From Serratia sp. H1w (GTDB lineage: Bacteria > Pseudomonadota > Gammaproteobacteria > Enterobacterales > Enterobacteriaceae), in NCBI RefSeq assembly GCF_000633355.1, contig NZ_AYMQ01000057.1:51922-115921 (forward strand): a stretch of DNA of 64,000 nt, written 5' to 3'. The translations under genes and the position numbers were made by a program. Each line of letters starts with the position of its first letter. The first letter of the stretch is position 1. Shown here one piece after another: positions 17,630-28,999 of this stretch. The notes beneath the pieces are model-generated. The model searched no databases. It saw nothing but the letters and a program-made list of their open reading frames with translations, and had not been told where the DNA came from.

Positions 17630-18454
17630 TTAGTCGATGGTGCGCAATAACTCATTAATCCCGACTTTACCGCGGGTTTTGGCGTCCACTTTCTTGACGA
17701 TCACGGCGCAGTACAGGCTGTAGGAACCGTCTTTGGAAGGCAGGTTGCCAGAAACCACCACGGAACCTGCAGGAACGCGGCCATAGTGCACTTCACCGGT
17801 TTCACGATCGTAGATACGGGTGCTTTGGCCCAGATACACGCCCATGGAGATCACCGAGCCTTCTTCCACGATCACGCCTTCAACCACTTCGGAACGTGCG
17901 CCGATAAAGCAGTTGTCTTCGATGATGGTTGGGTTGGCCTGCAACGGTTCCAGCACGCCGCCGATACCCACGCCGCCGGACAAGTGAACGTTTTTACCGA
18001 TCTGCGCACAAGAGCCCACGGTGGCCCAGGTGTCGACCATGGTGCCTTCGTCGACGTAGGCACCGATGTTGACGTAGGAAGGCATCAGCACGGTGTTACG
18101 TGCGATAAATGCACCCTGGCGCACGGTAGCCGGTGGCACCACGCGGAAGCCTTCCTTCTGGAAGCGTGCTTCATCGTAGTCGGCGAATTTCATTGGCACT
18201 TTGTCGTAATAGCGGGTTTCAGCACCGTCCATTACCTTGTTGTCGTTGATACGGAAAGACAGCAGGACCGCTTTTTTCAGCCACTGATGGGTAACCCATT
18301 GTCCTTCGATCTTCTCGGCAACGCGCAGGGCGCCGCTGTCTAGCAAGGCGATCACCTGGTTTACCGCTTCACGCGTTACGGTGTCTACGTTGGCCGGGGT
18401 AATGTCCGCACGGCGTTCGAAGGCGCTTTCAATAACGTTCTGTAATTGCTGCAT
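17630..18454 (-). CDS. dapD: 2,3,4,5-tetrahydropyridine-2,6-dicarboxylate N-succinyltransferase
   Basis: The product is 274 residues, the same length as E. coli DapD. An N-terminal helical domain is followed by a left-handed beta-helix of hexapeptide repeats (for example [30 protein letters not shown]). It transfers succinyl from succinyl-CoA to tetrahydrodipicolinate in the lysine/diaminopimelate pathway, supplying meso-DAP for peptidoglycan. It lies 42 bp downstream of glnD on the same strand and may share its transcript. Confidence 0.97.
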   Translation of the reverse strand: MQQLQNVIESAFERRADITPANVDTVTREAVNQVIALLDSGALRVAEKIEGQWVTHQWLKKAVLLSFRINDNKVMDGAETRYYDKVPMKFADYDEARFQKEGFRVVPPATVRQGAFIARNTVLMPSYVNIGAYVDEGTMVDTWATVGSCAQIGKNVHLSGGVGIGGVLEPLQANPTIIEDNCFIGARSEVVEGVIVEEGSVISMGVYLGQSTRIYDRETGEVHYGRVPAGSVVVSGNLPSKDGSYSLYCAVIVKKVDAKTRGKVGINELLRTID

Positions 18455-18496
18455 GCTGTTCTCTGTCCTGATTTTATTTACGAAAGGTTACTTTTA

Positions 18497-21175
18497 TCAC
18501 ATTTTATCGGTTGGATTGAGTGCCTCTGTCAACCGTTGTTCTAATTTTCTACGCGTTTCCGGCTCCAGCGCCCGGCGATCGGCATCGGCCAAAATAAACA
18601 AATCCTCGACCCGCTCGCCGATGGTGGTGATGCGTGCGCCGTGTAGCGACAACCCCAAATCGGCGAAAACCTCGGCCACTCGGGCCAGCAGGCCGGGCTG
18701 ATCGAGGGCAATCAATTCCAGATAGCTGCGGCGATCGGTGTGGGTTGGCAGGAAGTTGACCTCGGTCGGCACGCTGAAATGGCGTAGCTTCGACGAGGGG
18801 CGACGTACCCGTGGCGGTTGATAATCTCGCTGGGTGATGGCCTGCTCCAGCGCATGGCGGATCGCTTCATGCCGATCCTGCGCCAGCGGGCTGCCATCTG
18901 GCTCCAGGACGATAAAGGTGTCCATCGCCATACCGTCACGGTTGGTGAAGATCTGGGCGTCATGTACGCTGAGATTGCGCCGATCCATTTCACCGGCGAC
19001 GGCGGCGAATAGGTAAGGGCGGTCCGGGCTCCAGATAAAGATCTCGGTGCCGCCGCGCGTGGCCTGGTGGCTGACCAGTACCAGCGGTTTGGTCGAGTCG
19101 TGGGCCAGCAGATGGCGGGCATGCCAGGCCAGTTGATTCGGCGAGTGGCGCAGGAAATAGTCGGCGCGGCAGCGGCTCCAGATATGGTGCAGCGCCTCTT
19201 CATCGATATTATCCATGCGTAACAGCGCCAACGCCTGCAGGCGATGATGGCGTACCCGCTCGCGCAGATCCGGGCTGTTCTGCATGCCACGACGCAACTG
19301 TTTTTCGGTGGCGAAGTACAGTTCACGCAACAGGCTCTGTTTCCAGCTGTTCCACAAGGTTTCGTTGGTGGCACAGATATCGGCGACCGTCAGGCAAACC
19401 AGGTAGCGCAACCGGGTTTCGCTTTGCACTTCACTACTGAATTGCTGAATAACCGTCGGGTCCTGAATATCACGCCGCTGTGCGGTGACCGACATCAGCA
19501 GATGGCAGCGTACCAGCCAGGCAACCAGTTGAGCTTCACGTGAGTTCAGGCCATGCAATGCGGCAAACTCCAGCGCGTCTTGTGCGCCAAGGATGGAGTG
19601 ATCGCCGCCGCGTCCTTTGGCGATATCGTGGAACAGCGCCGCCAGCAACAGCAATTCAGGATGGGGCAGGCGTGGGTAAAGCTCCACGCACAGCGGATGA
19701 CGTGGGCGGGTTTCCTCATCGGCGAAGCTTTCCAGCTTTTGCAGTACGCGCACGGTGTGCTCGTCGACGGTATAAGCGTGAAACAGGTCGAACTGCATCT
19801 GGCCGACAATACTGCCCCACTGCGGCATATAGGCCCACAGCACGCTGTGGCGATGCATCGGCACCAACGCCCGTGCAACCGCGCCAGGATGACGCAGAAT
19901 GGCCATAAACAGCTCTCTGGCCTCGGGAATGGTGCAAAGTGGCTGTTTCAGATGGCGGCGTGCATGACGTAGCTGGCGCACGGTGGTGGAGTAAATGCCC
20001 TTGATATCCCGATTGCGAACCATCAGATAGAACATACGCATGATGGCTTCAGGCTGGCGGATAAACAGCGTTTCATCGCGCAGATCGATGAGATCGCCAC
20101 GCAGTTGGAAATCATCGTTCAGTGGGCGCGGTTTTTCATTGGCATCCAGCGCCAATATCGCCTCATCAAACAGCTGTAACAGCATGTGGTTCAGCTCGCC
20201 GACGCGACGCGTCATGCGATAGAAATCCTTCATCATGCGCTCTACCGGCTCATTGCCTTCACCCTCGTAGCGCAACAGCTGGGCTACGCTGAGCTGGCGA
20301 TCGAACAACAGACGGTTGTCGTAGCGTGGCAGCGACAGGTGCAGAGCAAAGCGAATGCGCCACAGGAAGCTTTGGCACTCGTTTAATTCATTGCGTTCGG
20401 CCTGGGTCAGGAAGCCAAAACCGACCATCTCATCGAGCGAGGTAGCGCCAAAATGACGGCGAGCTACCCACAGCAGCGTATGGATATCGCGCAGGCCGCC
20501 AGGGCTGCTTTTGATATCCGGCTCCAGGTTGTAGCTGGTGCCGTGATAGCGCAGGTGGCGCTGCTGTTGCTCAATCAGCTTGGCATCAAAGAACTTGGGC
20601 GAAGGCCAGAAGCCGTCGCTGAAAATGTGTTTCTGCATTTGCAGGAACAGGGCGACATCGCCGCAGATCATGCGGGACTCGATCAGGTTGGTGGCGATGG
20701 TCAGATCCGCCAGGCCTTCCAGCAGGCACTCTTCCAGCGTACGTACGCTGTGACCAACTTCCAGCTTGAGATCCCACAGCAAGGTAATGAATTCGCCGAC
20801 GCGAGCGGCCTGGGTATCGTTCAGGCGAGTCTGGCTGAGGACCAGCACGTCGATATCAGACAGCGGATGCAGTTCACCACGGCCATAGCCGCCAACGGCC
20901 AGCAGCGCCGTTTCGGGAATAGTTTCAAAGCCGTAAAACAGCCACAACCGGCGCAATAACCGATCGATAAATTTGCTGCGTGCCGCCACCAGGCTTTCGG
21001 CACTGGCACCGGCATTGAAGGCGGCGGCCAGCCACAGCTGAAACTGCTCGAGCCGTTGTTTAAGGGCTACACAGTTGATCTCTTCATCGCCATAGGTGCT
21101 GGGAGCCTCTGGCCGCTTGGGCACGGCCTGTGGCGGGATGACCGGGATCTCTAGCTCACGATAATTTTCAGACAT
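18497..21175 (-). CDS. glnD: PII uridylyltransferase/uridylyl-removing enzyme
   Basis: The product is 892 residues (E. coli 890). The nucleotidyltransferase domain has GGYGRG at 95-100 and the metal-binding DID at 107-109. The HD domain ([14 protein letters not shown]) performs deuridylylation. Two C-terminal ACT domains sense glutamine, one beginning near [12 protein letters not shown] and one near [16 protein letters not shown]. It modifies the PII protein GlnB/GlnK according to glutamine level and so controls GlnE and NtrB. It lies downstream of map, separated by a terminator. Confidence 0.97.
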   Translation of the reverse strand: MSENYRELEIPVIPPQAVPKRPEAPSTYGDEEINCVALKQRLEQFQLWLAAAFNAGASAESLVAARSKFIDRLLRRLWLFYGFETIPETALLAVGGYGRGELHPLSDIDVLVLSQTRLNDTQAARVGEFITLLWDLKLEVGHSVRTLEECLLEGLADLTIATNLIESRMICGDVALFLQMQKHIFSDGFWPSPKFFDAKLIEQQQRHLRYHGTSYNLEPDIKSSPGGLRDIHTLLWVARRHFGATSLDEMVGFGFLTQAERNELNECQSFLWRIRFALHLSLPRYDNRLLFDRQLSVAQLLRYEGEGNEPVERMMKDFYRMTRRVGELNHMLLQLFDEAILALDANEKPRPLNDDFQLRGDLIDLRDETLFIRQPEAIMRMFYLMVRNRDIKGIYSTTVRQLRHARRHLKQPLCTIPEARELFMAILRHPGAVARALVPMHRHSVLWAYMPQWGSIVGQMQFDLFHAYTVDEHTVRVLQKLESFADEETRPRHPLCVELYPRLPHPELLLLAALFHDIAKGRGGDHSILGAQDALEFAALHGLNSREAQLVAWLVRCHLLMSVTAQRRDIQDPTVIQQFSSEVQSETRLRYLVCLTVADICATNETLWNSWKQSLLRELYFATEKQLRRGMQNSPDLRERVRHHRLQALALLRMDNIDEEALHHIWSRCRADYFLRHSPNQLAWHARHLLAHDSTKPLVLVSHQATRGGTEIFIWSPDRPYLFAAVAGEMDRRNLSVHDAQIFTNRDGMAMDTFIVLEPDGSPLAQDRHEAIRHALEQAITQRDYQPPRVRRPSSKLRHFSVPTEVNFLPTHTDRRSYLELIALDQPGLLARVAEVFADLGLSLHGARITTIGERVEDLFILADADRRALEPETRRKLEQRLTEALNPTDKM

Positions 21176-21188
21176 GATTCGCAGCCCA

Positions 21189-21214
21189 TAAAAAAAGCCG
21201 GCATAGGCCGGCTT
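21189..21214 (-). terminator. map terminator (between map and glnD)
   Basis: On the minus strand AAGCCGGC-CTAT-GCCGGCTT (plus positions 21195-21214) forms an 8-bp stem and runs into seven or more T. It should limit map read-through into glnD. Confidence 0.88.
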
Positions 21215-21234
21215 GTTACAAGAACCTGAGGTTC

Positions 21235-22029
21235 TTACATCTCGTGCGTAATGATGTTGGGGATGGTGTCATCCTTGCGCAACGTCATTATCTCGCAGCC
21301 GTTATCAGTCACCACAATAGTATGCTCATACTGTGCCGACAAGCTGCGATCTTTGGTTTTCACCGTCCAGCCGTCTTTCATGGTACGGATGCGGTAATCA
21401 CCAGCGTTCACCATTGGTTCAATGGTGAAGGCCATACCGGCCTGTAGCACCACGCCGCCGTCATCGGCATCGTAATGCAGCACCTGTGGCTCTTCGTGGA
21501 AGCCTTCGCCAATACCGTGGCCGCAATATTCGCGTACGACGGAGAATTTTTCTGCTTCAACAAACTGTTGGATCGCTTTGCCCAAGGTGCGCAGGCGGAT
21601 ACCTGGCTTGACCATCTTCAGGGCCAGATACAGGCTTTCCTGAGTGATGCGGCACAGGCGCTCGCCCAGAATGGTCGGTTTACCGGCGATAAACATCTTG
21701 GAGGTATCGCCGTGGAAGCCGTCTTTGATGACCGTCACGTCGATATTGACGATATCGCCATCTTTCAGCACTTTGTCGTCACTTGGAATGCCGTGGCACA
21801 CCACTTCGTTCACCGAGATACAGACCGATTTTGGGAAGCCGTGATAGCCCAGACAGGCCGAAATCGCCTGCTGTGCATTGGTGATGTGGTCGTGACAGAT
21901 CCTGTCCAGCTCGCCGGTGGTGACGCCGGGTTTAACGTGGGGCTCGATGATTTCCAGCACTTCTGCGGCCAGGCGGCCCGCAACGCGCATCTTTTGAATG
22001 TCATCAGGTGTTTTAATTGAAATTGCCAT
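21235..22029 (-). CDS. map: Methionine aminopeptidase, type I
   Basis: The product is 264 residues, as in E. coli. Metal ligands Asp97 (NID) and Asp108 (HGDTS) are present, as are the His of YCGHGIG, the Glu of FTIEPMV and the Glu of YEHTIVV. It removes the initiator methionine from nascent proteins after deformylation when the second residue is small. It is divergent from rpsB; the 125 bp next to the start carry its promoter. The gene pair map/rpsB is conserved in enterobacteria. Confidence 0.97.
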   Translation of the reverse strand: MAISIKTPDDIQKMRVAGRLAAEVLEIIEPHVKPGVTTGELDRICHDHITNAQQAISACLGYHGFPKSVCISVNEVVCHGIPSDDKVLKDGDIVNIDVTVIKDGFHGDTSKMFIAGKPTILGERLCRITQESLYLALKMVKPGIRLRTLGKAIQQFVEAEKFSVVREYCGHGIGEGFHEEPQVLHYDADDGGVVLQAGMAFTIEPMVNAGDYRIRTMKDGWTVKTKDRSLSAQYEHTIVVTDNGCEIMTLRKDDTIPNIITHEM

Positions 22030-22154
22030 GAAAGTTAGTCCGCAGGTGTCGTTATGGTCGACAAGGTAGAAAGATAAGGCATTGAGTTATGGTATCAGCC
22101 CGGCTGGAGGCTGCCAAATTTCATTTCGGAAGGGCGGGCCAAATGCAACAAAAG

Positions 22155-22184
22155 TTGGTGTCCGGGGCGGGTTTATGGTATAAA
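22155..22184 (+). promoter_or_regulatory. rpsB-tsf promoter
   Basis: TTGGTG at 22155-22160 and TATAAA at 22179-22184 are 18 bp apart. A GC-rich start region follows (GCGCGCC), typical of stringently controlled ribosomal promoters. The long leader to rpsB begins just after. Confidence 0.75.
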
Positions 22185-22190
22185 GCGCGC

Positions 22191-23116
<926 letters not shown>

Positions 23117-23158
23117 TAAGGTCAAGCCCTTATTAACCAGGTATTGAATATGTTGGTT

Positions 23159-23183
23159 AGGGGGGCCTTAAAGGGCCCCCTTT
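23159..23183 (+). terminator. rpsB-tsf intergenic attenuator
   Basis: GGGGGCC at 23161-23167 pairs with GGCCCCC at 23174-23180 around a short loop, followed by only three T. It is a partial terminator expected to lower tsf relative to rpsB, as known for the E. coli operon. Confidence 0.75.
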
Positions 23184-23233
23184 GCTTATCTGAATGAGAA
23201 CTATCTCCGAGCGAGATAACCGAGGAAAAAGAA

Positions 23234-24085
23234 ATGGCTGATATTACCGCTGCCCTGGTAAAAGAACTGCGTGAGCGTACCAGCGCAGGTATGATGGATT
23301 GCAAAAAAGCACTGATCGAATCTAACGGTGACATCGAGCTGGCAATCGAAAACATGCGTAAATCTGGCGCGATCAAAGCGGCGAAAAAAGCAGGCAACGT
23401 AGCTGCTGACGGCGTGATCAAAACCAAGATCGTAGGCAACTACGGCATGATCCTGGAAGTTAACTGCCAGACCGACTTCGTTGCTAAAGACGGCGGTTTC
23501 CAAGCGTTTGCTGACAAAGTGTTGGATGCTGCTTTTGCTGGCAAAATCACTGACGTTGACGTGTTGAAAGCGCAGTTCGAAGAAGAGCGTGTTGCTCTGG
23601 TGGCAAAAATCGGTGAGAACATTAACATTCGCCGCATTGCTTCCCTGGAAGGCGACGTGTTGGGTAGCTACCTGCACGGTGCTCGTATCGGTGTTCTGGT
23701 TGCAGCTATTGGTGCTGATGAAGAGCTGGTTAAGCAGCTGGCAATGCACGTTGCCGCTAGCAAGCCTGAGTTCGTCAAGCCTGAAGACGTGTCTGCTGAA
23801 GTGGTAGAAAAAGAGTACCAGGTTCAGTTGGACATCGCCATGCAGTCTGGCAAGCCGAAAGAAATCGCAGAGAAGATGGTTGAAGGCCGCATGAAGAAAT
23901 TCACCGGCGAAGTCTCTCTGACCGGTCAGCCTTTCGTGATCGAACCAAGCAAGAGCGTGGCTCAAGTGCTGAAAGAGCACAACGCCGACGTGACCAATTT
24001 CATCCGCTTTGAAGTGGGTGAAGGCATCGAGAAAGTTGAAGCTGACTTTGCTGCTGAAGTTGCAGCAATGAGCAAACAGTCTTAA
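23234..24085 (+). CDS. tsf: Elongation factor Ts
   Basis: The product is 283 residues as in E. coli. The N-terminal UBA-like module contains [18 protein letters not shown]. The TDFV motif (CQTDFVAKD, near residue 80) inserts into EF-Tu to displace Mg2+ and GDP. The coiled-coil and C-terminal modules follow. It recycles EF-Tu during translation elongation. Codon use is that of a highly expressed gene. Confidence 0.98.
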   Translation: MADITAALVKELRERTSAGMMDCKKALIESNGDIELAIENMRKSGAIKAAKKAGNVAADGVIKTKIVGNYGMILEVNCQTDFVAKDGGFQAFADKVLDAAFAGKITDVDVLKAQFEEERVALVAKIGENINIRRIASLEGDVLGSYLHGARIGVLVAAIGADEELVKQLAMHVAASKPEFVKPEDVSAEVVEKEYQVQLDIAMQSGKPKEIAEKMVEGRMKKFTGEVSLTGQPFVIEPSKSVAQVLKEHNADVTNFIRFEVGEGIEKVEADFAAEVAAMSKQS

Positions 24086-24094
24086 TGCCTGTTA

Positions 24095-24124
24095 ATGGAG
24101 CCGCCGCGAGGCGGCTCCATTTTA
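24095..24124 (+). terminator. tsf terminator
   Basis: An 11-bp perfect stem (ATGGAGCCGCC at 24095-24105, GGCGGCTCCAT at 24110-24120) with a GCGA loop is followed by four T. Confidence 0.9.
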
Positions 24125-24217
24125 TCCAGCCAGAGAAACGTCGATGGCGGGCCCCGCGTGCCCAATCTCATCGGCTGAAAACCCCAATACTATTACTGCT
24201 TCTTAGGACAGAACACC

Positions 24218-24943
24218 ATGGCAACCAATGCAAAACCCGTTTATCAGCGTATCCTGCTCAAACTGAGTGGCGAGGCTCTGCAAGGTGCAGAAGGCTTCGG
24301 GATCGACGCTAGCGTTTTGGATCGCATGGCTCAGGAAGTGAAAGAGCTGGTCGAGCTGGGCATCCAGGTCGGTGTAGTTATTGGCGGTGGCAATCTTTTC
24401 CGTGGTGCAGGTCTGGCACAAGCCGGCATGAACCGCGTAGTGGGCGACCACATGGGAATGCTGGCTACCGTGATGAACGGCCTGGCTATGCGTGATGCAC
24501 TGCACCGTGCCTATGTGAACGCCCGCCTGATGTCAGCCATTCCGTTGAATGGCGTGTGTGATAACTACAGCTGGGCAGAGGCGATCAGCCTGCTGCGTAA
24601 CAACCGCGTGGTGATTTTCTCTGCCGGTACGGGTAACCCGTTCTTTACCACCGATTCTGCGGCCTGTCTGCGCGGGATTGAAATTGAAGCCGATGTGGTA
24701 TTGAAAGCGACTAAAGTGGATGGTGTATACTCCGCTGACCCGGTGAAAAACCCGGATGCTACGCTGTACGAGCAGATCACCTATCAGGACGTGTTGGAAC
24801 GCGAGTTAAAAGTGATGGATCTGGCGGCGTTTACGCTGGCCCGCGACCATGGCTTGCCGATCCGCGTATTCAACATGAACAAACCAGGTGCACTGCGTCG
24901 CGTGGTGATGGGTGAGAACGAAGGTACGCTGATCACCAAATAA
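24218..24943 (+). CDS. pyrH: UMP kinase
   Basis: The product is 241 residues of the amino acid kinase fold. [10 protein letters not shown] lies at the N-terminus and [10 protein letters not shown] follows. An [11 protein letters not shown] block contacts UMP, and [14 protein letters not shown] forms the ATP-site loop. It phosphorylates UMP to UDP and is allosterically activated by GTP and inhibited by UTP. It is hexameric and cytosolic. It stands alone between the tsf terminator and frr, as in E. coli. Confidence 0.98.
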   Translation: MATNAKPVYQRILLKLSGEALQGAEGFGIDASVLDRMAQEVKELVELGIQVGVVIGGGNLFRGAGLAQAGMNRVVGDHMGMLATVMNGLAMRDALHRAYVNARLMSAIPLNGVCDNYSWAEAISLLRNNRVVIFSAGTGNPFFTTDSAACLRGIEIEADVVLKATKVDGVYSADPVKNPDATLYEQITYQDVLERELKVMDLAAFTLARDHGLPIRVFNMNKPGALRRVVMGENEGTLITK

Positions 24944-25069
24944 CGGCTGTTTGGCCAAATTTCGAAGGAGCGGGTAACGCCAGGCGTTGTGTGCTCCTGT
25001 TGAGTAAAATTCACGGGCTATACTTATCAGTACTGCCTGCCAAGTAACCAGCTTCCAAGGGTTCGCAAC

Positions 25070-25627
25070 GTGATTAATGAAATTAGAAAAGATGCTGATT
25101 CACGCATGGAAAAAAGCGTCGAAGCATTCAAAACTCAAATCAGCAAGATCCGTACTGGCCGTGCTTCTCCAAGCATTCTGGACGGCATCATGGTGGAATA
25201 CTACGGTTCAGCCACGCCGCTGCGCCAGTTGGCCAACGTCACGGTAGAAGATTCCCGTACGCTGGCGATCAACCTGTTTGACCGTTCTCTGGGTCAGGCG
25301 GTAGAAAAAGCCATCATGTCTTCCGATCTGGGGCTGAACCCTAGCTCGGCTGGCACCGTGATCCGCGTTCCGCTGCCTCCGTTGACGGAAGAGCGTCGTA
25401 AGGATCTGATCAAAGTGGTGCGTGGCGAAGCCGAGCAAGGCCGCGTTGCCGTGCGTAACGTGCGTCGCGATGCCAACGATAAAGTGAAGGCGCTGCTGAA
25501 AGACAAAGAAATCAGCGAAGATGAAGATCGCCGTTCACAAGATGACATCCAGAAGATGACCGATGCCTACATCAAACTGCTTGATGCCGCATTGGCCGAT
25601 AAAGAAAAAGAACTGATGGATTTCTAA
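25070..25627 (+). CDS. frr: Ribosome recycling factor
   Basis: The product is 185 residues (E. coli length) and starts with GTG, as in E. coli. The three-helix bundle domain carries [10 protein letters not shown] near the N-terminus and the conserved [10 protein letters not shown] in the C-terminal half. With EF-G it splits post-termination ribosomes. An intrinsic terminator follows. Confidence 0.97.
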   Translation: MINEIRKDADSRMEKSVEAFKTQISKIRTGRASPSILDGIMVEYYGSATPLRQLANVTVEDSRTLAINLFDRSLGQAVEKAIMSSDLGLNPSSAGTVIRVPLPPLTEERRKDLIKVVRGEAEQGRVAVRNVRRDANDKVKALLKDKEISEDEDRRSQDDIQKMTDAYIKLLDAALADKEKELMDF

Positions 25628-25647
25628 TCTCCATCGCTTTGAAATAG

Positions 25648-25676
25648 AGCGTCGCCTTGGCGGCGCTTTATTTTTT
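25648..25676 (+). terminator. frr terminator
   Basis: AGCGTCGCC at 25648-25656 pairs with GGCGGCGCT at 25659-25667 (one G-T pair) and runs into a T-rich tract TTATTTTTTG. Confidence 0.88.
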
Positions 25677-25783
25677 GTGGTGCAGATCTCGTTTTATCGT
25701 ACGCACAGCGCGTAAACCAGCCGTGATGCAAGTTACACTGTGGTGTATCTCCGATCTCATCACGCAGTGATTCAGAGCAAATC

Positions 25784-26980
25784 ATGAAGCAACTGACAAT
25801 TCTGGGTTCCACCGGTTCCGTGGGCACCAGCACCCTGGCCGTGGTCAGGGAAAATCCCGAACTTTTCGCCATCAAGGCATTGGTCGCTGGCCGTAATGTG
25901 GCGGTCATGGCGCAGCAGTGCATGGAGTTCCGCCCAAGCTATGCGGCCATGGCGGATGAGCAGGCTGCCAACGAGTTACGTGCCGTGCTGGCAGAAAACG
26001 GTGTGAAAACCGAGGTGCTGGCGGGTGAAAAGGCGGCCTGTGAGCTGGCTGCACTGGACGACGTCGATCAGGTAACCGCCGCTATTGTTGGGGCGGCCGG
26101 GCTGTTGCCTACCTTAGCCGCCATTCGTGCTGGCAAGCAGGTGCTGCTGGCGAACAAAGAGTCGCTGGTGACCTGTGGCCGTTTGTTTATGGACGCGGTG
26201 CAAAAGAGCCAGGCGCAGCTGCTGCCGCTGGACAGTGAGCACAACGCGATCTTCCAAAGCCTGCCTGAAAGCATCCAGCGCCAACTGGGATACAGCTCGC
26301 TGGAAGCCCACGGCGTTTCGCGTATCGTGTTGACCGGTTCCGGTGGCCCGTTCCGTACCACGCCAATGGAGCAGTTTGCCAGCATGACGCCGGATCAGGC
26401 CTGTGCTCATCCCAACTGGTCGATGGGGCGCAAGATCTCGGTGGATTCCGCCACCATGATGAACAAGGGGCTGGAGTATATCGAGGCTCGCTGGTTGTTC
26501 AACGCCTCGGCGGAGCAGATGGAGGTCATCCTTCATCCGCAGTCGGTGATCCACTCCATGGTGCGCTATGCCGATGGCAGCGTGCTGGCCCAACTGGGCA
26601 CGCCCGATATGCGTACGCCTATCGCCCACGCCATGGCTTATCCACAGCGGGTCAATTCCGGGGTGGCGGCGCTCGATTTCTGCCGCATCGGCGCGTTGAC
26701 CTTCTCTGAGCCGGAGCGTGAGCGCTATCCTTGCCTGTATTTGGCGATCGAAGCCTTCGATGCAGGTCAGGCGGCGACCACCGCGCTCAACGCGGCCAAT
26801 GAAATTGCCGTCGCGGCATTCTTGCAGCAACAAATTCGTTTTACTGATATATCCACCGTGAACCAAAAGGTTGTTGAATGTATGGCGCTACCTGAGCCAA
26901 CCAGCATTGAGATGGTGCTGGAGATCGATCGCCAGGCGCGAGAAGTGGCTAGCGGTTTGGTGCGTAACATACGGGGTTAA
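25784..26980 (+). CDS. dxr: 1-deoxy-D-xylulose-5-phosphate reductoisomerase
   Basis: The product is 398 residues (E. coli 398). [11 protein letters not shown] forms the NADPH-binding loop. LANKESLV and [11 protein letters not shown] carry metal and substrate residues, and the flexible loop SGGPFR and the SMVRYADGS block follow. It converts DXP to methylerythritol 4-phosphate, the committed MEP-pathway step and the target of fosmidomycin. It lies upstream of uppS, so precursor and carrier lipid synthesis are neighbours. Confidence 0.98.
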   Translation: MKQLTILGSTGSVGTSTLAVVRENPELFAIKALVAGRNVAVMAQQCMEFRPSYAAMADEQAANELRAVLAENGVKTEVLAGEKAACELAALDDVDQVTAAIVGAAGLLPTLAAIRAGKQVLLANKESLVTCGRLFMDAVQKSQAQLLPLDSEHNAIFQSLPESIQRQLGYSSLEAHGVSRIVLTGSGGPFRTTPMEQFASMTPDQACAHPNWSMGRKISVDSATMMNKGLEYIEARWLFNASAEQMEVILHPQSVIHSMVRYADGSVLAQLGTPDMRTPIAHAMAYPQRVNSGVAALDFCRIGALTFSEPERERYPCLYLAIEAFDAGQAATTALNAANEIAVAAFLQQQIRFTDISTVNQKVVECMALPEPTSIEMVLEIDRQAREVASGLVRNIRG

Positions 26981-27069
26981 TCTCTCGAAGAGGCCAGTTA
27001 GCGGGCAAAGTCGGCTCTGCTACATTGTCTGAATTTGCTGGCAAACTCGCCTGGCCGCCGTTGGGCCGT

Positions 27070-27098
27070 TTGTTCAGCCTGCACGGAGGTGTTATAGT
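27070..27098 (+). promoter_or_regulatory. Promoter in the dxr-uppS gap
   Basis: TTGTTC at 27070-27075 and TATAGT at 27093-27098 are separated by exactly 17 bp. It predicts a transcript starting near 27105, with a long leader (about 245 nt) before uppS that includes a terminator hairpin. Confidence 0.6.
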
Positions 27099-27104
27099 CT
27101 GTGC

Positions 27105-27287
27105 CATAATTACCGGTTATACCGTTGAATAATGGCCGGATTGACAACCCTGTTCCACTGACAAACGCGGCCAATAGGGCTGTGCCAAGCCAGATGAATG
27201 GGGGAATTGACGTCAATCTTTCCCGGGAGCCCCTTGGGGCGTAAGGCGGGCAGACTGCAAAGCTGTGTCAGGCACACGGCTTTTTTT
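27105..27287 (+). ncRNA. Possible attenuated uppS leader or small RNA
   Basis: The segment between the promoter at 27070-27098 and the terminator ending at 27287 is about 183 nt. It has no convincing gene; a 16-codon frame beginning MNGGIDV lacks a ribosome site. Its length and signals fit either a small RNA or a leader controlled by termination. This is inferred from signals only. Confidence 0.35.
27261..27287 (+). terminator. Intrinsic terminator upstream of uppS
   Basis: AGCTGTGT at 27261-27268 pairs with ACACGGCT at 27274-27281 (one G-T pair), has a 5-nt loop, and is followed by seven T in all. It lies 63 bp before the uppS start and about 280 bp after dxr. Confidence 0.72.
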
Positions 27288-27350
27288 GCGCGTAAGGCCC
27301 GATATTCCGGCAAGGCTATGGTGTTTCTACCGAGGAAATAAGTACCAGTT

Positions 27351-28109
27351 ATGTCGTCCGAAAATCAACAAGAAGCCAGTCTTTCTGCCCATGGGCCACG
27401 TCACGTCGCGATTATTATGGACGGCAATGGACGTTGGGCTAAACGTCAGGGCAAGTTACGTGTCTTCGGTCATAAAGCAGGGGTGAAATCGGTGCGCCGG
27501 GCGGTCAGTTTTGCCGCCAGTAACCATTTGGATGCACTCACGCTTTATGCCTTCAGCAGCGAAAACTGGAACCGCCCGGCGCAGGAAGTCTCCGCGCTGA
27601 TGGAGCTTTTTGTCCGCGCACTGGACAGCGAAGTAAAAAGTCTGCATAAACATAATGTCAGGTTGCGCGTGATCGGCGATATCAGCCGCTTCAGCGCACG
27701 TTTGCAAGAGCGCATCCGTCGCTCGGAGCTACTGACAGAAAATAACGATGGCCTGACGCTTAACGTTGCCGCCAATTACGGTGGTCGTTGGGATATTATT
27801 CAGGGAGTGAGGGAACTGGCAGAGCAAGTGCAGCAAGGTACGCTGCGCGTGGATCAGATCAGCGAAGAGTTATTGGGCGAGCGCGTCTGCATGAGCGATC
27901 TGTCTCCGGTGGATCTGGTGATCCGTACCGGCGGCGAACATCGCATAAGTAACTTTTTGTTGTGGCAAATTGCTTACGCCGAGCTTTACTTTACTGATGT
28001 ACTCTGGCCAGATTTTGATGAACTTGTCTTTGAAGGTGCGCTGAATGCATTTGCACAACGCGAGCGTCGCTTCGGGGGAACAACACCTATCGATGCCAAT
28101 GCGTCCTAG
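27351..28109 (+). CDS. uppS: Undecaprenyl diphosphate synthase
   Basis: The product is 252 residues. The cis-prenyltransferase signature IIMDGNGRWA places catalytic Asp at 24. SSENWNRP follows, and the C-terminal RTGGEHRISNF and LWQIAYAELYF blocks complete the site. It condenses eight IPP units onto FPP to give C55-PP, the lipid carrier for peptidoglycan and O-antigen. It is first in a run with cdsA and rseP. Confidence 0.97.
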   Translation: MSSENQQEASLSAHGPRHVAIIMDGNGRWAKRQGKLRVFGHKAGVKSVRRAVSFAASNHLDALTLYAFSSENWNRPAQEVSALMELFVRALDSEVKSLHKHNVRLRVIGDISRFSARLQERIRRSELLTENNDGLTLNVAANYGGRWDIIQGVRELAEQVQQGTLRVDQISEELLGERVCMSDLSPVDLVIRTGGEHRISNFLLWQIAYAELYFTDVLWPDFDELVFEGALNAFAQRERRFGGTTPIDANAS

Positions 28110-28118
28110 GGGGAACTT

Positions 28119-28967
28119 TTGCTGAAGTCTCGCATCATAACGGCTCTGATTTTAATTCCGATAGTTATCGCCGCGCTGTTTTTGCTGCCGCCGATGGGCT
28201 TTGCCCTGGTAACTCTCGCTGTGTGCATGTTAGCCGCCTGGGAATGGGGGCAGTTGGCTGGCTTTGCTGCCCGCCCTCAACGTATCTGGCTGGCGATATT
28301 ATGCGGCTTCCTGTTGGCGCTGATGATGCTCACCGTGCCTGCCTACCATCAGTCTGTGCATCAATTGCAGATCGCGGGCCCATTGTGGCTGTCGCTTGGT
28401 TGGTGGCTGGTAGCCCTGCTGCTGGTGCTGTTCTATCCCGGCTCGGCCGCGCTGTGGCGTAATTCGCGGCCCCTGCGGCTGGTATTTGGCCTGTTGACCA
28501 TCGTGCCGTTTTTCTGGGGCATGCTGGCACTGCGTCAGTTCGGCTACGAAGAGAATCATTTTACCGGTGCCTGGTGGTTGCTGTACGTTATGCTGCTGGT
28601 GTGGGGCGCGGATTCAGGCGCCTACATGTTCGGCAAGCTGTTTGGCAAAAACAAACTGGCACCGAAGGTCTCCCCGGGCAAAACCTGGGAAGGACTGATC
28701 GGCGGGCTGGTCACGTCTGCCGTAATTTCATGGCTATTTGGCCGCTATGCACCGCTGAACGTGGTTCCAATGACCCTATTGGTCTGTTCGGTGATTGCGG
28801 CGCTGGCTTCGGTGTTAGGCGATCTGACGGAAAGCATGTTCAAACGTGAAGCCGGTATCAAGGACAGTGGTCATCTGATCCCGGGGCACGGCGGCATTCT
28901 GGATCGTATCGATAGCCTGACCGCAGCAGTACCGGTATTTGCCTGCTTGATGCTGTTAGTGTTTTAA
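28119..28967 (+). CDS. cdsA: Phosphatidate cytidylyltransferase
   Basis: The product is 282 residues. It starts with TTG (MLKSRIITA), preceded by GGGGGAA, as E. coli cdsA also uses TTG. It is a polytopic inner-membrane protein with about eight hydrophobic segments. The C-terminal CDP-alcohol signature contains GDLTESMFKR, GIKDSGHLIPGHGG and LDRIDS. It makes CDP-diacylglycerol from phosphatidic acid and CTP, the branch point of phospholipid synthesis. It lies 9 bp after uppS. Confidence 0.97.
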   Translation: MLKSRIITALILIPIVIAALFLLPPMGFALVTLAVCMLAAWEWGQLAGFAARPQRIWLAILCGFLLALMMLTVPAYHQSVHQLQIAGPLWLSLGWWLVALLLVLFYPGSAALWRNSRPLRLVFGLLTIVPFFWGMLALRQFGYEENHFTGAWWLLYVMLLVWGADSGAYMFGKLFGKNKLAPKVSPGKTWEGLIGGLVTSAVISWLFGRYAPLNVVPMTLLVCSVIAALASVLGDLTESMFKREAGIKDSGHLIPGHGGILDRIDSLTAAVPVFACLMLLVF

Positions 28968-28999
28968 TCCGTCATCGGCGGGGGGAGTAAAGGGATTCT

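Noticed and set aside
27194..27244. 16-codon leader peptide (MNGGIDV...) in the uppS leader
   Set aside because: There is no ribosome site and no run of regulatory codons, so it is not supported as a gene.
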